Below are positions 34,865 to 47,729 of a stretch of DNA of 64,000 bases, one piece after another (position 1 is the stretch's first letter; the number at the start of each line of letters is the position of its first letter). The position numbers and the translations under genes are program-made. The stretch covers positions 248,001 through 312,000 of the forward strand of contig JAGVSM010003534.1 of assembly GCA_022494885.1 (NCBI GenBank). The letters are read 5' to 3'. The stretch is from Micrasema longulum (lineage: Eukaryota; Arthropoda; Insecta; Trichoptera; Brachycentridae). Under the pieces are notes generated by a model that saw only the letters and a list, made by a program, of their open reading frames with translations, made no database searches and was not told the DNA's origin.

Positions 34865-35060
34865 CATATTTAAATGGCGCGGCCGAACCGCCAAGCGGCA
34901 GCGCGCTGCGCACGCCAATGTCAACCTTCGGGGAGTGGTTTTGCGAGGCAAGTCGTGCCCGAGTGGGCTGGCGACTAATGGAATTCCTGGCATACCGACC
35001 GCACCGCGGAATTCCGATTGACCGCAAAACGAACTACGTGAGCGCCATACCTAACCCATG
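34865..35060. other. GC-rich island of unknown identity
   Basis: GCGCGGCCGAACCGCCAAGC and CAGCGCGCTGCGCACGCC are followed by further GC-rich sequence, in sharp contrast to surroundings of about 70% A+T. A 98-codon plus-strand frame starts at 34918 but shows no domain. CGCGGAATTCCG and GGAATTCC recur nearby. It could be a young insertion, a promoter-like island or an exon of an unrelated gene. Confidence 0.4.
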
Positions 35061-35219
35061 TTACACTAACTTGTACTTACTTACTTTTACTCTCGAACTG
35101 CGAGCGGTACGAGAAGGTATCGCAGATATAAATAAAAGTGATCCCTTAAAAATAATTCCTTTAAACACTGCAGACAATACTGTTGTGGTTCGCAAAATTA
35201 AGAACATGATGTAGGAGAG

Positions 35220-35745
35220 ATCGTTAACGATTAGGCCAAATCAACTTTGTTTATATTACCAACCCATTATCAATAAGAAAAGGAGCACATTGATGACAAT
35301 TTGTATGACATTTAGTTAGTAGCCAAAAAAATCCCTTCAAGTCCAGGAGTATTTTGCGGCGTTTTTTTGGAAATTAAAATTAAAAGTAACTATTTGAAAC
35401 AAATTTTAGAATTGAAGCAACGTAAACAAACATTTTGTCTGTGTTATCACATTTCTTTCTGCGTATTAAAAAATCTGTTTCGTCGTGATCGTGGAACAAT
35501 GACGGATATGCGAAAAATGCGACATTGACTTTATTTCATATTTAATTAAGAAAAGCTAATATAAGTGATGTCTCTCTGTTGGAATCAATTACTTTCATGT
35601 TCTGTTATGATAAATAGGAATGAAAAATCTGATATTTATTATATCTTCTAAGAGCAACTTTTATACCCCGATGTCCAAAATGTGTGGATACTGTAGGTAA
35701 TGTCAATTTGTCACACAATTTGGAATTCATTGGGATAGATCTTTT
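35220..35745. other. AT-rich intron, no gene seen
   Basis: No recognised repeat or exon between the GC island and the repeat at 35749. Confidence 0.4.
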
Positions 35746-35748
35746 CGC

Positions 35749-35951
35749 TTTTTGTAGATCTCTTCGCCATTAAAACAGTTTGGGATGAAAATGGAACAGC
35801 ATGGCTTAGCTCGAAATCTTATATATATTTCATGTTTGTGAATATATTGTGTACCATTATTTTATTGCCCTTGTTTGTCTTTGCTTGATAGTTTTATGTT
35901 CTTTTGGTTTAGTTTCTTGTACATATGTTTACTCATGTAACTGTTGTAATA
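35749..35951. repeat. Dispersed repeat, partner of 5968-6190
   Basis: Contains GCATGGCTTAGCTCGAAATC, ACCATTATTTTATTGCCC and TTGTTTGTCTTTGC in the order expected from the inverted copy at 5968-6190. The class is unknown. Confidence 0.75.
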
Positions 35952-35954
35952 AAA

Positions 35955-38900
35955 ATTTAAAAAAATACATATTCTATGTTTAAAATAAAAATATATAACG
36001 AACCCAAGTATCAAAGGATCTACTTTTGTACTGGTCGAGTTGTGGCATAAAGTATTTAAAAAACCGCTCTCGTGTAAAGTTGAAGAAAATCACATTTGTC
36101 GTTGTTCTTGACGAAATGTGTCTCATAATGTTTATCTTGTCTGGTGCTAAAAACATCATTATACATACACTGGGGTCAATTGATGAAAGCATGTAAATTT
36201 TAGAATTTTTTAGTATTGTATACTCAATTGTCCGTATTGCAACGATTGTGTATTAATAAATCGAAAGTTCTTTAATATTTTAAATAATAAATAAATTAAA
36301 ATTAAAAAAAATTCAATCCAAGTTTCAAATGGTTCAGACTTTCAACGTTCAATTATAATAAAATTAAATTACTAGCAACACTCCCACACACACAAAAAAA
36401 AAAAACAGGGCCATAATCATTTTATAATTAAACATAATAAAATCATAAATACGTGTTTTATTAACGAGTCGAGAAATCAAATAAAATACAAATATTGAAT
36501 AAGTACTCGAAATTCTGAACAAAATAAAAGCAAACGTCTTGGAAATCTTGAAAAAAAATTGTAAATCTTTTTTATGGAAACGCTAAACAAGTTTCAAATA
36601 TATTAATGTTTCTCGCAGTTTCTTTGTGAAACTTGTAATATTATACAGAATTTTTATAAGTGGTTAATTAAATAATAAAAATCATATTTTTAGATGTTCA
36701 AAAATATGCTTAATATAGAATAATATTAAATCGTAATGTCTAGTGCCAGTTTCATGGTGGATGATTTCAAATGAGATATTAATTAATTCCACGAACGCGT
36801 GTCTTCGACGGGGGAAGAAGCTGTTTCGTGTTTCAAGACGCAGTTTCAGCATAAACATAATTACAAGAGCAGAACAATTATTGGAGAGATGCTTCATGCC
36901 AATTTTCAGAAAACTACTTCAACTGTACCCTTGTAATAATTTCATCCGTTTGTTCTTGTGAATGCTAAAATCATGCGATATTTTAAGGTTAAATTATACT
37001 GTTTTTATAGATCATTTATGGAAATTTTTCATCATATAAATAACTTGAAAACGATTTATCTTGATTTTTGTTTGACGAAAAATTTTTTTTTCAACTTGTT
37101 AGAATTATTAGACGGAACATTTAATAGACATAATAATAAACAAACTAAATAAAACTAATGATATTTACTTAATCTATATTGGAAAAAATAAAATAAACTT
37201 TAATGTTAGAGTGAAAGAACACTTAAGGTGCCTTATAATATCTCTAAATTCGCAAATCATCTGATACGGACACTGGATTAAAACTTCTTCGTGTTGAAAA
37301 TAAAATATTGAAATTAGACAATTTGGATATCTTAGAAATTAAATAAGCAATTCATAATAAGAAATAAAAAAATAACCATATCAACAATATTTCCTTAAGT
37401 CCACTCCTGTCTAGACAAAAATACTTAAGTCATTAGATCCATATGCAGCATTGATAAAATAAACTTGGATAGAATTCATTAGTTAGGTATATCTTCATTA
37501 AGAAGCTTGTATAGCTTTAAAGCCGGTCGGTTGAAAAAAAAAATTGGCAAAAAACAAGGTTTTTTAAAAATTTGTTTTATTATAATGAATAACCACAAAG
37601 TAAGTGCTTCAAATATAAAATTCAAACTAATTTCATTCATTTAACAGGAATTGTTTTACTCTGAGGGATAAAATGGCTTATTTATTTGTTTATTAATATA
37701 ACCATCTATTTTCATTGTAAAATAGGCATATCGTCAACTTTTGGGAGAATGAACGAATAAATTTTGAAGTTGAGATAGAATAAATATTTATATTTTTGTT
37801 GACTTTTTTATACAAAACTTTTAAACTGTTATCTGTCATATAATTTGCAGCAACTTAAAAATATGAACAATTTGAAGCCAATTTCTGATTGCAATTTTAA
37901 TGTGATTTCCTGAGACCTTTATTTTGAACGTACATTTGTAGAAACTTATAATTCTTATTCATAATAAAATGCATGTTGTCTACAGTATGAAAACATGGAT
38001 TTACGAAGAATGATCTCTATTAAGAAAATTTAAAATTTGGTTCAAAAAAATATTTAAAAATGGCGGTATATTAAAAAAAATCCAGTCCAATAATTTGTTT
38101 TTTTATAAACTTAATATATTTCACTTATAAAACAACCTACCATAAAATGATTAACGTAGGGTGAAGGGGGTGAATCATTTGGTAGAATATTGAATTTTGG
38201 GTGATATTTCTCATTTGCTAGTCTTCCCACCCTAAACTATAGGGTTGATTTGATTAATATTTCATTTACTTGAAGGTTTCAAGACGAGATATCGAATTAA
38301 TACAGAAATATTGTTATGTAATTGTACTCAAACATACTTTAATTTCATAAAATACGCAAATCACACTTTTAGTTGAATGCAGTAAAGAAAAAATAATTTA
38401 GAAGTACATATTTTCACTACCGCATTAAAAAAATATCTTTTGATATTATGCCCTATATTAAACAGTGTATGAAGAAGATTTGGCTTAAAATCTGAAGACT
38501 GGTTCCACAGTAGTACTGATCCATTATTTAGAGCTGCCGCATAATATTATGTGTTGGCTACCTTCATGTAGTGTGGTACTACAAGAAGAAATGTTTTTTT
38601 TATATGGTTTATCTACTTGCTAGATACTAATACATTTTGCTGGACCCTGAGTTTACAAAGGAAATAAATATATTAATTTTCAACATTTGTTGAGGGTTTA
38701 AAAAAAGCTGATTTAAATACAGTGAATTATCATTATAAAAAACAGTATTCTTGAACTGGCAATATAACAGAAATTTTGTAATGAAAACATTGCTTTAACG
38801 AGCTTCGTCCTTCATAAAGAACGCTTCCCTGACATAGTCTTAAAACACTTGCTTCTTTAAATATGCAAGATCTCTATTTTTTATATTTGCGTTACCTGCG

Positions 38901-39890
38901 GTAGTAAAATTTTTAATTGCAAGAGTTATAAAATCCTAAATACACCCTCGAAATGGATCAAAATAAACTTCCAAACAAAAACAGTTAATAAAATCCACAA
39001 CATAACGAATGTGTCTCGTATATTTCAAGTTTTACGACACTGTAAATTTAGACTTTGAATTAAAAATTGAGAGCGATATATGTATCCACACAGTGTACAG
39101 GAAGGGTGAAATATTTACATAAATTATGGTTTGATACATTTTTTCCATATTTTAATACAAACGGTCGTCAAATACAATTTTAATAAATGACTTTGTCTAA
39201 AAACGAGATTTTTTTGTAATGACTATTTTTCCAGTTAAAAACTCTTTGTTATTTAACCATCTTCCACACAAAAAATATTGGGATTGTATTATTTTTTACC
39301 TTTTTAAATTTATAATTTCAGCAGGTGAATATAATTCCAACGAAATACTAAAGAAATACAAAATACCCTGGTATTCAAATCTATAACAAGCTTCTATATT
39401 ATATCTTCTTGAAAATGTAAATACCAAATCAGGGGTGGCATTCTGATGGCTTTCGCGGGCGTAGAGAATTATTTTTTTATCGCGTATAAGTACGCAAATA
39501 CGCGCTATAACTATTAGAATACCAGTCTAGCATTAAGAAAAAAATTGATAAAGAAAGCAAAGCTGTACATGAAACTTTGCATCAAAATTTTATATTTATT
39601 TCTGTTAAAAGCCATAAATCAAAATTTATACTCAATACTTGATTTGTGTTATTTCATTTTGAGGGTTAAATATATAAATAATAAAAATATTGTCATAGTT
39701 AAGATATAGTAAACAAGTATCAAAATTACTACTGCAAAATGCGGATAAAATACATCATATCACCATAGCATGATAGGTAGGAAACATTTTTAGTAAATGT
39801 CGTTGAGATTGATGTAGGTGTTTTTTTATGTCACAGTAAGGACACATAAAAAATAATTAAAATGCATATTACTATACAAACATTATTAGT
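35955..39890. other. AT-rich intron, no gene seen
   Basis: Nearly 4 kb of A/T-rich sequence with short homopolymer runs. The small open frames at 35980-36192 and 36682-37152 lie in AT-rich sequence without splice or domain evidence. Confidence 0.45.
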
Positions 39891-39897
39891 ATCATTA

Positions 39898-40086
39898 CGG
39901 CATTTCCCCATAGGGTAGCCGGAGAGGATGGACCGCCACACTCATCTATCTCGACAAGCATTGCTACCTCCTTTCTCATATTCGCTTCGCTTGTGCCATG
40001 ATCAAACTTAAGATTTTAGTTTATCTGATCATGCCACGTCTTTCATGGTCATTCTCGTCCCACGTCACCATTAATTCTCGCCAAAT
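39898..40086. repeat. Retroelement-3'-end-like repeat
   Basis: CATTTCCCCATAGGGTAGCC, CATTCTCGTCCCACG and GATCATGCCACGTCTTTCAT are reminiscent of 3' ends of non-LTR elements common in moth genomes (from memory). A shorter relative (GATCATGCCGAGTCTTTCTT) is at 42236-42312. Confidence 0.5.
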
Positions 40087-40624
40087 ATAATATCTTTCGT
40101 TTTACTCATTACATATTTTTATTCAAACAAAAATAAAGAAATATGTAAATATATTAGTGGGCTTATATTTCTCCACATCTCCATAACAAGTCATCCGACG
40201 AACAATCGGAAAACAACAGTAGGGTGTCTGAGTATGTTATACATACATTAGTTCCTACGTCTGCCGAAACAATAGTACTCGTTCGTATAATCTCTTCATT
40301 CGCGATGGAGGTTGCTATAATTACCCATTGACCATACGGAATGCAAATGGAAATCGGCAATGGATTTGTAGATACTAGATATGTATATACACGTATTATT
40401 ATTTCCTATACTCGTGAATTGGACGGGAGCCCCTAGGATGGAGCCGTAATAGGATCAGCTGTACCGGCCGCAATAATAAAGTGGTGGTGCAATCGTCACT
40501 AATTATCTATCATCTGACACATTGCTACGCGATATGTTGCTGGGCCACCCTTATCGGCCAGTCGACTAGTCGGCGGGGTTGAACGATTCTCTCAATGCAG
40601 AACACGGTAGACTAAACTAAAAAT

Positions 40625-41177
40625 AATTTACTAAATGTTATTAAATATTTGTAAATAACCACTTAACGACTTTTCCACGTCTACCGTTTTCGAGAAGTAC
40701 CCGTCTCTCCGTCAGGACAAAAATTAAACCAACATCCTAACATACATGCAAAACCCACTATACACCTTCACCATAGTTGTTGTACAAAAATATAAAACCA
40801 ACACGACATGCATTTTAATAAGCACATGCACTGATTAGGACAAACATGCACTGATTAAATTATGAAAATATTCTATTATTAAATTATGAAAGTATTTGAA
40901 AAATGGTAGAGAGGATAGAGGGAGGGGGTGAGCTTAAAATGTTTAAAAGAGTGACCATTACAGTGGAACAGTGGCATGTGCTTATTAAAATGCATGTCGT
41001 GTTGGTTTTATATTTTTGTGCAACAACTATAGTGAAGGTGTATAGTGGGTTTTGCATGTTGGTTTGCATGTTGGTTTAATTGGCGTCCTGATGGAGAGAC
41101 GGGTACGTCTCGAAACCGGTAGACATAGAAAAGTCGTAAGTGGTTATATACAAATATATAATAACATTTAGTAAAAT
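40625..41177. mobile_element. Foldback element with ~205-bp terminal inverted repeats
   Basis: Left arm 40625-40829 and right arm 40974-41177 are highly similar reverse complements: TTTACTAAATGTTAT at the outer edge, GACTTTTC-A-GTCTACCG, GTACCCGTCTCTCC, AAAACCCACTATACACCTTC and AAAACCAACACGACATGCAT inward. A 144-bp interior has no gene. Non-autonomous; the arms are among the best preserved in the window, suggesting a relatively young insertion. Family unknown. Confidence 0.88.
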
Positions 41178-41179
41178 GT

Positions 41180-43175
41180 TTGACCACAAAGTTAATGCTT
41201 TAAATATTAATAATAATAATATTTTATTTAGAAACGGTGAAAATGATTACAAACAAATATTTAAAAACTAAATATGTAAGAGAATACGAAAATACTATAT
41301 TATATAGCTATCCTTGATACTATTGAACATTTTGCATACGTACAGAGTTCGAGAATTATAAACAATTTTCGTGTATTCGCTCGTAACAAAGGCCATCGTG
41401 TATTTATTTTCGCAGCGTTCACGTATGAGCTGCGGCCGAATTTTCGTATTGTCCCAACGTTCTGTTCTGTTCTGTTCAAGCGGCCGAGGCTGTTCACAAA
41501 GCTGGGATAAGACAATATTGTCCTATCTATTGTATTGTTCACATTTCAACGGCCCCTTATGGCGAAAATTTGTATATATACACTATTTTATTTATCATAT
41601 TCATTCCTGAATAATATCGGTAAAATGAAAAATTTCACATCACAATGTATGAAAAATATCACGAAGTTGATGACATGTAAACAAACGTTATAATTCGCCT
41701 ATTCTCCGTAAGGGTGAGTAAAGAAATTAGGCAACACACGCGTCTACCTCGAAATACAATTCCAGCGTTTTTCTGTTTTCTTACGTCTTCGACTATTTTT
41801 TTGTTTTTATTTATTTTCTTTTATTTAGGAAACATACAGTACAGTTACATAGTTTTAAATTTTACACGGTTAGACTTAACTCTAATGAAGTGAAGTGAAG
41901 TGTCCATATTATAAAGTAATTATAAGTAAGATTATTTATTAATATACAAAAAAGAGAAGGAAAAAAAACATTTTAAAAAAGTTGTTTAAAAAAATAAAGA
42001 AAATTTGTAAAAGTAATTTTAAGTTAAGAATTAAAATAAAGAATGAAAAACATGCTCAGATGTAAAAATAAAATAAAATAATCATTTATTTTTTTTAAAA
42101 AAGGAAAAACATAAATAAACACATACATATTTTAAGGGATTTAAAGAAACGATGAGAAGAATCTTTAAAGAACAAAATAAATTTAAGTCAATTTAAAAAC
42201 ATCTTCAAAATTAATGACACCTAGTAAGAGACTATGTCGACTTTTGGATGAGGTTTTGATCCAGCCGATCATGCCGAGTCTTTCTTAGTCCTTGTTCGCG
42301 TTACCTTTAAAGTATATTTATTTAACCATTCTTTCACCATCCATTCGTGTTTAATATCTTTAAAATTCAATGAACTGCAATCTTGTAGGTGTCGATTACG
42401 CCGTTTTGCAAGAGCGCAGCGATGCAGCGTTTGTGGGATATTGCACATAAACTGCAAGGGACCAACGAAGGGAGATATGAGAATGACTGCAGCCTATTGT
42501 CCGCAGAATAACTCGACACACATACTGCAATATCTACTGACGTGCATACTATACGGAACTTATGCATATTGTCTATCTGCAAACCTTCTGTTAAGCATGG
42601 ACGTCATTTTATCCGATGCAATATACAGCGGGGCACAAACACCATACATACATTTATAATGCATACCACGTTAATAGTCTTCCTAAAACCACTAAACTGG
42701 AATACATAATACGTTGAAAAAACTTTTAAAAAATCTGTTTCCGTAAGTTAATTACCTTTGAACTGCACAAAACTGTTCGAATAATTAAATAATTATCAGG
42801 AAAGCACACAGTTTAATATAGAAAAAATTGAAAAAAAAAACTTTTAAACGATTCCCCATGTAAAAGTATGTGTAATATGTATAGATATATTGATATTATA
42901 TTATTTCATATTTTTTTAATAGAACACTGTATATTAATTATATTTATGTTTATGTTTGAAAAAAGCATTTGTGCCGTGTATACACTAATAAATAAATAAA
43001 TGAATAAAATAAAAGTAATTCAGTATGCTTTAAAAAAAATAAAATAAGGAAGTAGGGGTATAATATATGTGGGTATGTGTGTATTTGAAATAAAATATGT
43101 AGGAAGGAGAAGGAGAAGGAGATGGGAGAGGATTAATAAAAAAATAGTTTTAGATTTTATACTTCGGGTCATTTT
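41180..43175. other. Intron, A-rich tracts and one complex block
   Basis: 41810-42180 is A-rich low complexity and may be a minus-strand retroelement tail. 41380-41570 and 42370-42660 are more complex, without a supported exon. A GGAGAAGGAGAAGGAGA tract lies near 43102. Confidence 0.4.
42236..42312. repeat. Short relative of the 39898 repeat
   Basis: GGTTTTGATCCAGCCGATCA then TGCCGAGTCTTTCTTAGTCC aligns with 40008-40070. Confidence 0.5.
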
Positions 43176-43180
43176 TTTTT

Positions 43181-43263
43181 TAAAGGAATAACCCGCTGAG
43201 CCTCTATTTAAGAGGCTCAGCAGGTGCAAAAGAGGGGATATGAAAGGAGGTGGTAAAAATTGA
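43181..43263. repeat. Short repeat with a perfect hairpin, copy 2
   Basis: AAAGGAATAACCCGCTGAGC continues into CTCTATTTAAGAGGCTCAGC: GCTGAGCCTC and GAGGCTCAGC form a 10-bp stem around a 7-base loop. It is followed by GGGGATATGAAAGG as in the copy at 31426. It may be the 3' end of a retroelement. Confidence 0.7.
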
Positions 43264-43269
43264 ATAATC

Positions 43270-46200
43270 ATAATTGCATAAGCCAGACTGTGAAACAATT
43301 TTTAAGCTAAGACTATGAAACAAGTAATCATTTAAATATGCATAAAAAAACAGATTGATGCACAACTAATATGCATTATAATTTAAAGGTACGTTACTCC
43401 ATAACTATACACAAACATAAAGTGCCGCGCCCGAGCACCCCCATAGTGGGTAGTGGATCATTAATTTATAAATGGATTGCCTATATTGGAGACGAATAAA
43501 TAGTTTGAAAAATTCTATGCAAATAACAGAAATGTTTAAAAATCGGTATAATTTCAATCAAATTCAATAGATAGGTATATTTTACCCTAAATCGGTAGGG
43601 TTGGCAACGTTGATTAGCGTGGAGATTAATTTACATAAAATAGTCAGAATCCGACATCATGAATATGTTGTGTGTCTTGTGTACCCTTATCATGAATCAT
43701 CAATGAACTTTTTCCTTGAGAGATTTATAAGGGAGTGGTTGTTGAGTAAGGGAATTATCACACTATCTAAATGCATTATGCGTCCGTATTCCTTGGATAG
43801 GACAGGCAGGAGGCAGGAGTATAAGCGGTCCAGCAGGAAAGATAAAGCGGTGCCAACAACTGGCAACTCCCGCCACCGCTTGCGATAGTATGGCCGCGAT
43901 ATCAATGCAATTTGTATTATGAATGCGTATTTGGTTTATTGCTTTGATTAGCTTCCCCATACGATTGGTCTGGCTGATTGATTGTTATGGGTTGGGAGAA
44001 TGGCTATCGGTTTAATTGAGAATCGCAAACAGCGTGGAATAAATCCAGATACAATAAACTGAAATGGTGAACCAGTTCATTTTGTTTGGTCGATATTGAT
44101 AAGAAGTTGATAAATGGTAGAGTTTTATCAATCTTATATATTTTATCTTATTTTTTTGTTGGTCAAAATAATAAAAAAGTAAAACTTAACCTAGAAGTTT
44201 CATTGATAACTTTAATTATAATTTTATCAAAATTATTACTATAAATTAAGTTAAAAGTTCTTCTAATAACCAATGATTTTCGGTTTCTGGGAAACCAACC
44301 CACTAATCAGTTCAACTTACCGATGAGAAATACTGACGTCATGCGTGTAGTAATTAAAAAATAATGAATCGTTTAAAAATCGTAGCGATGATAATACGGA
44401 ACGTAAAAATATTTTATTTTTTTTGTAAGATACTAAATACTAAAATCAAATAATTCTCGAAAAAAATACACTCATCTCACATAATTGCCCGTTTGAAAAT
44501 GTATTTTACATTTTATGTATGTAGGTACACGAGTGTAATTGCCAACGTAAATTAAAAGTAGGAATTATACTCCGAAATATTCTTTGATCTCTGTGTATAC
44601 ATTTATTATCAATGTTCTCGGCTTGTCAAGTGCAGCTTATCTCTTTTACCTCCGGTGTGTGTACCTTCATTCTCACAGGACGATGGACTGACGCGAGGAC
44701 AGGATAATTACAGGATCAGGAGAAGTGTATGACGAGGATTCTGCAAATATCTACCGCAAAGGCCCTGCCCTTGCATCAATCATTTCTCTTCCGTTCTCAA
44801 ACAAGATACGAGATATATACATATGGGTACATATACGAGGGTTTTCTTACGAAGCCGTTAGACAAATAACGGCTAGTGCATCTAGTATGCTATGGAAACG
44901 GTCGAGTGAGGAAAGTGTAAATGCATCGCTTCAGGCAACGCGAGATAACACAGCTCCTGAATAAAACGAGTCTATTATAAAATATTTATGAAGATATAAA
45001 CAATTTCTTATTAAATAATCATCAATTCTCGTCTGTACGATTTTGTTTTGCAGGTGTCAAAATGTACACTGTGGTATAAAATAAATTAAAGTTGTATTTT
45101 GTTCCCATGATAAATCAGCCCCTATTTGCGTCTTTACAGCATTCAAAAGTGAATAAATCATTCACTCTCAAACAGACTCAATTCTTACACGTCTGTTTAA
45201 TCTTGCATTAATCATAATTTTGCCAAGATGATATTCTAATATATCATTTCTTTATGCTAATCCTCAAGTGTGGAGTCGAGAGTTCCGCTTGTGTAATGAC
45301 TGATACTGTATAGTGCATAAAACTATGGTGTGGTTTTAATATCTGAATAAATGAAATACGTACTGAAATAGGTGATTTATTTTGTCGGAGTAAGAGAAGT
45401 CTGCTTTTCTGTAGTTTGTTTTCAATACCCATGTACCAGTCAGCCGCCATACTGACCGAAAATTTTTCCTGGCCCGATGATTTATACATCGCAATATTTC
45501 TCCCATCGGAGGGTAGTTGACCGAACAAAATTCAACAGAAAAATTCCTCCGTTTGATTGATATTTCGGGGGGTGAAAGTTTGGAAACAAGAAACGTGGGC
45601 GGAGGAGCCATTGGTTTCGACACTTTTGTGTCATCAATCGTTCGCCGAAGTATTTTGTTTTGAGAGTAATATACAATGATATAAAAAACGGTGATAAATG
45701 ATTCTCAGATCAAAAGCACAGCGCATATTTTATCAAAGCAAAAAGCCATTTTTATTGATCGCTTTTCACAAAGACTGAATTTTATTCAAATTTATCCACT
45801 CATTTCACGTTGAAGTTTTGAAAAGTGACGCTTTTTCCATTGCTTACACAGTTCATTTAATTGTTTAAAATTCTGAAAATATTTCGACTGAATTTTAAGG
45901 CTTCTCTTTAAGAAAGAGCAATCAATTTCTTTTTGATACTTAATGAAATGTAAACTTTTTATCGAGTCAAGTATTTAAAACTAAGAACTTTTTTAAACGA
46001 CCGCAGAAACACAATATTTCTTGTCATTGAGGTTTAACATTTTAAATTTAATTTCAGATTACGGTTATTTTATTACAATAAGATTTTGTTACGGTTTGAC
46101 GCGGAGTATAATGAAAAAATACATTCCCAATACAAGGGTGGGATATTCAATTAGAAAATGTACGCTGGGTAAATGTGCCGTGTCGACCGGAAGTAAAAAT

Positions 46201-47045
46201 AATAGGGACAATTAGAGGGCATAAGCCCGCCTTACGCCCAGAGGGACTAATGATATTACCAGTATCCGGCAATTCGATTCATTTTTATTTGTCAACTATT
46301 GGCGGCAAAACCATTTTACCTTTGATGACATAAAACTATCCTACAAATCTGTTTCGCAGTACGAGACACTTTGCACAAGTTTTAAAGTAAAACGTGAGTG
46401 TGAAAAAATAGCATATAAAAATAAATATATATTTATTATTACGGGTTTATATTATGAATTCAGGCGTTTTTTTTTTTTCATTTTTCAAAAGACTTACGTT
46501 TTTATATGTAACGGTTATTTGATGAGTAATTCTGATTTTTACTATTCAGATAATTGAGGACACAAGTGTAAGAATAACCTAACCCACAAAAGTTAGTTTC
46601 GAAATAATCATTGTTAAAGTTTGTAAAAGTTAAAAATGTTTTCCACATGTGTTCGGATTATTTTTAAATATTTTGTTTTAAATGATTATTGTATTTGCTA
46701 TTCAGCTATTAAATGAGATATATAAAAATAGTTATTTGCATGTGGTCATGATAATACGGCTTAAATACTTAAGTCCTTATTACATCCGATGAGCGAAAAT
46801 AAGTCAAGTTGTAGATTTTCTTTACCAAAACCAGAGACCAAATTGAGAGGCATGTTGATATTTTTGCATGCCGCGATATCTTTTACAACCTAGAGTGGCT
46901 ATTTTGTGTATAGTGATAGCATAGTATACTAAATATGTATTACTCCGATAAACGACCTAACAGACGTTAGGTTGTTCTTCCTCCTGTGAACTAAATTACA
47001 AAATGCCAACTTTAAATGTTTTTATGCCAGATTATAATTCTTATA
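43270..47045. other. Intron with several complex, possibly regulatory blocks
   Basis: 43590-43960, 44590-44960 and 45400-45620 are less AT-rich and non-repetitive by eye. None shows a spliced exon on either strand. The rest is AT-rich. The repeat fragment at 44270-44410 is listed separately. Confidence 0.4.
44270..44410. repeat. Third, diverged copy of the GACGTCAC repeat
   Basis: Shares CTCACCGA/CTTACCGA, TGACGTCATGCG and AATCGTAGCGATGATAATAC with copy 1. The left half is poorly preserved. Confidence 0.5.
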
Positions 47046-47050
47046 CACTT

Positions 47051-47725
47051 AGGGCCTTACTAATTAGATTTCCTTATACCAGGTTGACATTATGAAATAA
47101 CTATAAACAATTTCACTATTTATAACCGATATAAAAAAAAGCTCACTTATAAAAATATTTTTCACCTGGAAAAACAATTCACTAGTTATTTCATGTATAA
47201 TTTTTTTAAACAGTCAACACTGATATATGCGAGTGCGCAGTAACTTTTATAACAACAACAAACAAACGTCAAAGTCAAATCGAGACTACTGTCAGTGTAA
47301 TGAAGAACAAAGAGAAAATCCTTAGAAAAAGAAATCGAAATTGGGAAAAAGAGGAGAAGGTAAAAAAGAGTTATTTAGTTTATTCGTGTTTCCTTTTTTA
47401 CCACATTAACATTTCAGATATTATCAAAACAAATTATTAAAAATCACTAAAATAAGGTCACAGGACTTTGAAATTGTTTCAAATTGAAAAAAAAACTGAT
47501 AAACTATCCATTTTGACTACCGAAAAATATTTATTTTGACTGATCGCGTGTTTATTCCAGCGCTATACCACATAATGTCCATGTGTATGTTTATATGGTC
47601 GCTATCCCAGATTTAAACCGAGTTTAACTCTATACGAGGTTTATAAGTAATACGGTATGCTATATCATCAATATCCTACCACTATTCTTAAGCTTAATTT
47701 TATACCTGATTTATAAGTAAGGCCC
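47051..47725. mobile_element. Harbinger-like deletion derivative
   Basis: The left end GGGCCTTACTAAT and the right end ATAAGTAAGGCCC are terminal inverted repeats, flanked by TA-rich sequence compatible with a 3-bp TWA target site. Inside, around 47299-47358 (plus), an ATG opens MKNKEKILRKRNRNWEKEEK right before a GTAAAA donor-like site. The RNRNWEKEEK stretch resembles the start of the Myb/SANT-like protein encoded beside the transposase in Harbinger elements. No transposase is present. The family call is inference. Confidence 0.6.
47299..47358 (+). pseudogene. Possible first exon of a Myb/SANT-like transposon protein
   Basis: Twenty codons from ATG, ending NWEKEEK before GTAAAAAAG. In Harbinger-type Myb-like proteins a basic stretch precedes the first conserved Trp of the helix-turn-helix domain. 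Here the rest of the domain is missing, so it is a remnant if real. Confidence 0.35.
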
Positions 47726-47729
47726 TATA

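Noticed and set aside
43020..43298. 92-codon Leu/Pro-rich minus-strand frame
   Set aside because: Arises from a GGAGAAGGAG tract and the short hairpin repeat; no supporting features.
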